Positions 28,601-37,600 of a stretch of 64,000 nucleotides of DNA are shown piece by piece. Every line of letters starts with the position of its first letter. The first letter of the stretch is position 1. Below the pieces are notes generated by a model that was not told the DNA's origin, ran no database searches, and worked only from the letters and a program-made list of their open reading frames with translations. The DNA comes from Chrysopilus asiliformis (lineage: Eukaryota > Arthropoda > Insecta > Diptera > Rhagionidae): NCBI GenBank assembly GCA_964034945.1, contig OZ035962.1, positions 99,637,784 to 99,701,783 on the forward strand. Direction: 5' to 3'. The position numbers were made by a program, and so were the translations under genes.

Positions 28601-31600
28601 TTGAATCACATTAAATGTTTTTAGAATTAGTCTGAATATTTCGTGAAAAGTAATTATAAAAATTACAAAGAAGAAAACAAAAGAACATATAGCTTTATCC
28701 ACTTAACCACACAGAGAAAAAAAAATAGTTAATTTAACTATTTTTGGTACTTGATGTTGATAATCCTACGAATGCCGTCTAACATCCAAAACTAGTTAAA
28801 TTTGCTAAAGAATTATTAAGAAATAGTTACCTGGTCAAAAATGCTATTGATGCGATGTTCGCAACAAAATAATCAATTTTAATTATAAGGCCCTATCACA
28901 GAATCCGATACGAATGGTTCGGATCGTAAACTCAATGTTGTTGTTGGTATAAAACACAACATTGAGTTTACGATCCGAATCATTCGTATCGGATTCTGTG
29001 ATAGGGCCTATAATCTTAATATATAAAAAAAATGGAAGTTTGTTGGTTGGTCTGTTGGTTTGAGATTACAAAACTCAAAAACGACTGGACCGATTTTTAC
29101 GCGGTTCTTTGCAAAATGATCGGCGTTACCAGGAGCAGGTTTTTAGCTATGTTAGATTTTCAAAATTCGAAACTGAAGGTCCTGTCAGGATAACGCAAAT
29201 ATCCTTTTTCCCGGGAAAAATCGTCATAAGAGGTTTTCGGGGTCGCTGATCGCGAATCCGGTGTTGGAATTTCAAAATTCGAAACGGAAGGTCCTGTAAG
29301 GATAACTTTTTTCCCAGAACTTTTTAAATTATTTATGGTTTTTTGGCATTCTAAAATTTATACAAAATACTTTAAGCTGGGAACGAAGGGTCTACTAGTA
29401 AATACATAAAAAATGTCAAATAGCTTTTTGGTGGTATTCATTTATCATTACGTAGTTAATTTCTGTGAATCCAACTACATAATGATAAGTTTCAAATGTG
29501 AAATAATTAAAAGAAAAATCTGTTGTGATCAACACAAAACTTTCCTCTGCAATATTTAGTTCCAGAAAAAAATGTCAAAAATAAAATTTATTCAAATATC
29601 TCGAGAACCGTGAAAAATGCAGGAAATTTTATTTTCTTTAAATTTGGTCATATATATCTCTCAAAAGCGCATAGTTTCCGATTTTTTTTTCAAAAAACCT
29701 TTTTTTTACATTAAAAATTGTATGAGAGGTTCCCATTATCGAATGGCCTGCCCTTTTTGCTCGAAAATTGCGCAATCTAGATTTTGAACCGAATAGAAAA
29801 TTTTGACAAATTTCTTCAATCAATGAGATCAAAGCTTTCGTGTCCCTATCTTTGAAGGCTTTGATCTTATTGGTCGAGAAGCTTCAATTGTCATCGCAAT
29901 CGTCAGTATGATTGGCTATTAGAGAAGCTGAGTGGTTGGGCCGCAAACTAGTGAGGGATGGTGCTCAAGTAAGATTTTTTTTATCATTTTTGAATGGACT
30001 ACAATGTAGAGAAAATTTAAAAAATTACAATAGAATTTAGTAAAAAAAGCTTTTGCATAAAATGTGGTGAAAGTATAAAAAAAAATTTAAAAAAAAACGT
30101 TTAAACCTTAATTTTTTTTTCTGAAATATCGAAAATACTAAAAAGGTTTTAAAAAATGAACGACAAAAATATTTTTCCTACGAAAAATATTTTAAAAGCG
30201 TCCCTATTAAAATACTGTTTAAAATATTTTAATTTTAATTTTGTGAAAAATTTTACTAAATTTCATATAAATCAAAATTCAATTGGAACGATTTTTTTGG
30301 TTGTGTGAGATTTCGTCCTTCGCAATTATGGCTTTTGTCGAGTTTAACCAACATTGCTTACAGATTTTACTATATACTAGTGTTAAAGTAAAATTTTCGA
30401 ACAGGAGTTCTTTAAACCCAGTGCAACAAATTTAAAGTAAAAACAATTAAAAGTAGTAGCACACAATCTTTATATGACATACTATAAAATATAATACGTC
30501 TGGCTTCATTAGATATTTAAATGCATTAAAAAGTCTCCATTAGTCAGATGGCAATGTCTGCTCCAACAAAGTATTCTGTTTGCTTATTCACCGGGCAAAT
30601 AACGATATTCAGACATAATATAGACAACCCATTAAGGTTACCCTGCTCGCGTTGTTGTTGAAACGAGGAGAGGTTATTAAAGAAACTCACTACCATGCCG
30701 ACTTTGGATATGAACATACATACGACACGTTTTTCGAAGTAAAAATAGATAAGAATGTTTTCGGTTTGATATGCGATTACCCTACATTAATGAACTTAAG
30801 TAGGCCCCCTTCTGCCCGTCCATAACAATTCGAGTTTTAAGACTGCTTCTGAAGCAGCGCGAAGTGAAAGAGGTGTACATCATATTGGAATACGATACCG
30901 CCAGAAGACGTCGAAGAAGGCCAGAAAAGCTACAATTCATAGTAATCGGATACCCCAGTTACATATGTCTGTTTCGCGCATAACATCGGATACCCTGGAT
31001 TAGACACTTTACTCCATCTGCGAGTACGTGGAAGAGTTAGCGATAAAAGATAGGGCGATCAGCTATATATCAGTCGAGTCGACCAGCCGCGACATATCCG
31101 ATTACTTTATCCAGCTATTCAGTTACGGATGAATATATTCATTTAACGAGCAAACAAATATTCATATATATACGGCACTGCCTTAAATTCACTATACTAG
31201 AATACGATATATTTGTGGAAGTTTATACCCGGATGATGATGACGATGATGTGCAAATTTATGGTCATTGATGGGCATTTGCCTATACCTGAAAGGATGAT
31301 GATATTCATACCCGTTTCGATTGGATACATTATCCGGCAGTCAGGGACACATTATTATCTATTACTTGAAAGATATACGCAATTCGTTTCTTACAGTTAC
31401 AGATAGACCCCAAATATCTTTGGCAAACTGTTATGACAATCATTTTTCAGTTCGATTCGGCGGGAAGATAAGAATAATATAAATTGGCCACCTGGGATTC
31501 CGGGGAATTTGAAAAATTTACTGGAAACATTGAATTTTAGTCAACAAAAAAAAAACTTTTACATGTAATTTCAATTTCAGTTATGTGTTTGAGGGAAAAT

Positions 31601-34600
31601 CAAGAAGTTTGTATAAAATGAAAGCATTGAAACATTATTTAACATTATATAAGAGTTAATTAGATTTAACATACGCGCTAAAGGCGAACCCAAACATCAC
31701 TTTCTCTGTAAAAGCCAGTAATTCAATCAGATTTTTCATAGTCTATATGAAAATCATATTATCCTTTGTATATCGTTTTTTTTTTTTTGAAGTTTAGGTT
31801 AGGTTGGCCTAGTTATACTATATGGCCATGTCTGGAATTAGTCTTCTCATACTGCACATAAATGGTGCAGCGAGTAGGTTTTATGAAATAATATTTTTAC
31901 ACGTGCGCCATGAAAATAACGACACGTATAATCTGGCGTGTACAGTCGGGATCACGACCGACACCCGAGCCCCCCTGGAACACACACACGTCTGCACTCT
32001 AAAGACACTCAAAATGCCGATTCCTCCGACCGGAACCAATCTCGACCACTCCAATCAGCAACTCGAGAAAGACTGTATATCGTTTTTAATGCATAGAATT
32101 AATCGCCCAATCAAAATATCAATTACAGTGTGTTTACACACGGTGATCCGTCCGTCCGAACATACGATAACTTTCGAAAAGATTGAGCTGGAGACCTGAA
32201 ATTTTGAACATATGCGTTTTTTTTTTGTAAAAAGCAATGCTAAGTACTTGAACGGGTTTACTTGGACTACATTTGCAAATAGAAAGGTTCTTGGGATTTT
32301 CTGAGAAACACTGCTTCATATCACAAAGGTTCTAAATACCAAAGAGACTTTGTTTTTCAATTAGAAATCCAAATAATAATTTGGCTCGGAAGAATGGTCA
32401 TTCAAAACATTATGGAAAAATCCATCATTTCAGGAAAATGCAAAAAATCATACATAAAATGGTGGGAAATGCAAAAAAAAAAGAGAAAAAACTCAACACA
32501 TACGCAAAATATAGGCGAAAAATATAAACAGAAAAAAAAATTTCCAGTAGACATAATTTCGAAGAGAAGCCCCCTTTCACAAAAACACTAATTTTATTGG
32601 GGAATTTTTTCTATCGCCCACATCTCTTTTAAGCCGGCCATACATTATGAGAGACTTGTTGTACAACTTGGTTCGGTTGTAGGCAATGTTGGATCGTGTA
32701 TGGGCCGATTGTAGTACCAAATTTTAGGTTCGGCAAAAATCAAAACCCTGTTGATTTTGCCTCCACCACATAAAGTTGTACAACATGGTTTTAGAACAAG
32801 TCTCATAATGTATGGCCGGCTTTAACCACACTCGACTCCAATCGAAATCCATTCGAGATCTCTCCTATATTTTTCTAATTTCAGCATTTGTTTTTTGGCT
32901 CAAACGTAGTTTTCTAATTGAAACATTTACAAGCAAAGGTTCACTGTACATTTTTGTATATATCCACACTATTAATTATTTGATAATGTCGACATGTTTG
33001 ATTTTAAATATTTCTATTTTGAATAATTTTCGGATATTTCAGTAATATCGTAAAACAATTTAGAATATAAGTGCTTTTTAGTTTAACTGCACTCAGAAAA
33101 ATGGAGGCTAACTCAACGACCTACATACGGCGTAATTGGCGTCGGGCAGGCGCGCGTTCGCCTGCATGAGGGAAAGTAAAACTGTGTTGACCTGTGGTCG
33201 GAGAAATTCTGAAATTAAGCCACCAGCAGGTGAAGTAGGGCATTGGGAGCTGTACGAGTTGACCTTAGATAGGCATTTTACGGATGTAATGTCATGTAAT
33301 GGAAACCTCTGTAAGCCAGCTAGCGGTCAGAGTTAACCTGACAAAAAGTTGACCTGGATATTTTTCTGAGTGTGGTGCAAACAGGAAATCTGAATACAGA
33401 TTTCACTGTAATAAGATTTTATGAAAATTAAATAATGACTTATGGTGGCCCACACGATGGATACCGCGTTTGCCTGATTTCGCCGAATTGGCTCCGTTTT
33501 GTTTTTCTTCATTTTACCATACGCTCTTGTAATGCATTTTCCAACATGGAAATGTTTGTAACAGAACGGAGTCATGTGAAAGCAAATAAAAACTTGTAAA
33601 AATGCTTATCAATGGAAACTTATATAAATCTGTACCCCAGAGGTAAACTGTCGTAACTGCCAAAACCGCGATTTTGGGGTTATTGTTGTAACTACATTGT
33701 GGGGACGTATATATTATATCAACTAATATTTTGTTTAAACAATGTCCTAAAATAAAATAAACTACAAAAGTTTCAAATAATTACCGAAAATCATACACAA
33801 TAAAAAGTTTGCAATTCCGAACTAAAAATGGCTCTCCTGTAAAATTTTCAAAATGTCAGTTACGACAGTTTACCTCTGGGGTAGAGAAATTAAGGTTGTA
33901 ATTTTCTCTACAATAGATTTAGGTATTCAGAAAAAAAATTGAACAAAACTCGATCCTTTTGCGTTCATTAAAATTACAATCCAGATAAATATTTTACTAA
34001 ATATTACTAAACGAACACCCGTGGGATTGATATATGTATTTGAAACAAAATACCAATAAAACGGGAATAATACGATTGGTTGTGGAATTTCGAGTACGAC
34101 TAAAATGTTTCTTTTAATAAATTTGCGTCGCAATAACGAACATTAAAATATCAAAAAAAAAAACATTGAATATCTGGTTCTTTGTTATTTTTGCTATCGA
34201 GTTGGAAAACTGAAATCTGATCCAGTTGAAATTTAATATGACTTTTCGTAATCGTAACAAAACTATTTTGACAAAATACAGTAAAACTAGAAATTGATAG
34301 ACCAGCATCGACTCTGTCAGTGAAAATTCGGTGATTATGTTTCGAAAAAATCTAAGCATTTCAGCATTTAAGCACATGAAACGATGTTGTATAAAATTCC
34401 TTAATGAAAACTTTAATTTTGACTTTGTACAGCAGCCATAAAACTAATAATGATTTCACATCTTTCTTCTATTTATATCGAATGATTCAAAATACAAATG
34501 ATAAGACAAAATCCAAAAATATTTTTGTTTACCCATTGCTCAACAGGTCGATAGCCGTCCTTCTAAGTTGCTTAGCTTTCTTTCCCGATGTATGTAAATC

Positions 34601-37600
34601 ACGTGTCATTGGAATTATTATTTTAGGAATACTTTTATAAATTATTTATATAAAATTATCCCGAACTATAAAATAATGTTAGTTTGGGACAGTATAGATG
34701 ACTCAACGTAAAAATTACAAAGTAATCCAATTGAATTCTGTAATTTCTTTGTTCAAAAATTAAGCACTAAAAGCAAAATATAATGAGAAAAATTTGAAAT
34801 TTTTCCAACTAAATAAGAGGCAATAAAGTTGCCATTGAGATTTAATAAAGATAAATTTTGCTCGATGTTATTTATGAAGTATTTAGATAGATCCAATATT
34901 TCTTTGAGAAATTGAGAATTTTAAGTCATTTATGAGATTAAACAGTCATATTTTCTATTCCTAAACCGTTTGTAGATATTACTTCAAATTTTACAATAAA
35001 AGTTATACAAAACTCGAGGAACTTAAAGTTTTCCAAGCTATTTTGTTTCAAAATTACAGTTCTGTCAAATAATTCAAAATATATTCGTATCGTCGGAATA
35101 TGGGGTTGCTTTAGATATGTGGAAATTTCTATATTTATACGATAAACCAATATTCAGGGGACGACATGAAAATTCTTCTCGAAAAATGAATGTTAATTGG
35201 TTGTGTAAAAAATTGTTTGTATTATTGGATGTACCACATATTTTTAAACCAAATTTTACACCCAATATTAATAAAGATCGTTTGTAACCCAGAGAATTAA
35301 TCGTCGGACAATTAAAAAATTACATAAAAGACCTTAAAAAATCCCCGCCGAAAAATTTTATGGGTTAAAATTTTTTATTGTTAACTCACTTTTCAAGGAC
35401 CGTTTTTAACATACAGAAAATTTGATAATCTTTTAAGGAGACCGATCTAATTAAGTAACAACTATACAAAATTGTACTTCAAGAGCTCGCAATTATTTTG
35501 AATGATTTATTTAAACGTGTAACTGAGGGTTACATGCTGAAATGCTAATCCACAACTGGGATTTTTCTATTGGCAGATATTACAACTTCTATTGGCAGAT
35601 ATTAGAAATGCAAGTAGCAAAAAGTAGCCAAACATTTTGTTTATACCCGTATGGTGAAACCAAAGGGTATACTAACTTTGCCTTACCGTTTGTAACGCCA
35701 AGATCCCGTCATCGCACAAAAAAATGAATTACACCAGTGTGTTTAGAATGAGAAAAATAATTAATTTTTACATGTCCGTCCGCCCGTCCGTCTGTCTGTC
35801 CGTCTGTCTGTGGCGCGGATTGCTAGAGACTTCACCCAGAGAAAAATCTCATTCAATCTGACGAAAATGCTACGTATAATTAACAAATATAGCGTCAATA
35901 TACGTCCAACACAACTTTGTGTTTTCCTAACAAAATTGAGTTTGTTAATTTTACGTTGTCACGTTTTTCAGATGGTTACTGAAAAATCTATGTTATCTTA
36001 ACAAAAACAATACGTAAACTCAACACAACTTCTGTTATATTGCTCTTAACAAAATTTTGTGTTGTCTTAACAAAAATTCTTACGTCAATTTTACCTTGCA
36101 ACTTTTCTGTAATGTTTGTTGTTTCAACACAAAAGTAGGTTTGTTGTACAGAATTTTGTGTTATGTGAACAAGATTTTCAGTAACATTGAAGAAAACACT
36201 GTGTTCAACGTACACAACCCAGACGTGTAATGAACAAATTTTTGGTTCACATTACATATAATCACTACGTTAATACTACGTCAAATTTTGTTGCTTTTAC
36301 ATTTATACCGTGTGGAAACTAGCATAAAATCTGTGTTAGTTTTACACATAAAATATGTCTTTCATACACGGAAAAAACATATAGGAACCGTTCCACCAAA
36401 ATCGCATGCTCCAGTGGGAAAAAAGGGAAAAAAAGGCATAAAAGGGCATATGGGAAAAAAGGGCATAAAAGGGCATATGGGAAAAAAGGGCATAGTGGCC
36501 AAATATAGCAGTCATTCATATAAAAAAGTTGTAACGGCTCCCAAATTTTAGGCAGGTTCAAGCTATATAAACTCCGAGTTTGCAAACCACGTGTGAATTA
36601 TAATAGAAGAAAAAAAATCGACTTGAATTATTACGTGAAGTTTTGTTAGCTTTACTCGGAATTGTGTTATAGATACATAGATAATATGTAACAGAGAGCT
36701 TCTTCATGTTTTTGATTATTTGTATCAACAACAAACGATATTTGTAATTTTCACAACCTTATGTGTTGTTACTACACAACTTATTTTCGATATACGATTT
36801 CTTTGGGTAAAAATTTAACACAAGCACTTTTGTTGGCTGCACATGTATGTACGTAAATCCTACATATTCTATGTTATTAGAATAACACAATTTTTCGTTC
36901 GGAGAACAGAACTTCTGTTATCTATACATTTTTTCTTGTGTTAAAGTTCAACACAAAGTCTTTTGTTAATTTTACTAAGATTTTACTAAGATTTTTCTCT
37001 GGGTGTTCAAATTTTACGCAGATTCTTCTTTCGTAAAAGGCTAAGTTCGTTAATGGGCAAAAATGGACCATTACCGGGGGTACCACGAGTATGCCTAATT
37101 CTTGCAGAAATATAGACAATGGGGTACACGTGACTTTACTTGGCACCCCTTCTCATTTTTTTTAACCCTTAATTTATGAGGTGAAAATCATATGCGTAAA
37201 TGATGAGGTGGTTTCCAATGGACTTGTTCTAATCACATACCAAATCCGTGCTTTTAATTCGGCACACAACACCATACTGTATGAAGGTACTGAAGATTTC
37301 AGAGTCACTGTGCTGAAAACATGAGAAATAGCAAAGAGAGAAAAGTCAATGTGGGTCCACTGGACCCACCTCATCAATTAAGCGTTAAATTACATTGTGT
37401 TTTTAGTGAAAATTCAATCTCAAATTAATCACTTTGTAAATTTAATTGATTTTTTTTTTTAACAATTTACTAGATATTAATTCGATATATAAAAAAATTC
37501 ATTTCCATTTGCAAAATGACGAATTTGATTTGAAAAGTGGTCATTTTTTAAAAACATGAATTTAAGATCTGATCAGGCCACTTTTTTACTCAACTTTCAC

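Larger units (their letters stand above)
35642..37087 (+). mobile_element. HINE/DINE-1-like element interrupted by another element
   Basis: Starts TATACCCGTATGG at 35642, keeps a GTCCGTCCG run near 35775, is broken at 35832 by a 1173-base insertion, and resumes at 37006 with TTCAAATTTTACGCAGATTC up to about 37087. The hairpin end is missing. Confidence 0.75.

Noticed and set aside
31215..31406. ORF of 63 codons with Met-rich start, in a region of mixed composition (30840-31400)
   Set aside because: No start context, splice sites or family resemblance. A decayed LTR was considered because of a TATATA then TCAGTCGAG passage, but no LTR pair or primer-binding site could be seen.
33136..33336. 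ORF MASGRRAFACMRESK, repeated at 61278
   Set aside because: It lies wholly within the CACTA-like MITE, so the similarity between copies reflects the repeat, not a protein family.
35542..35727. ORF starting in unique sequence and running into a HINE
   Set aside because: More than a third of it is HINE sequence, and there is no gene-like feature in the remainder.
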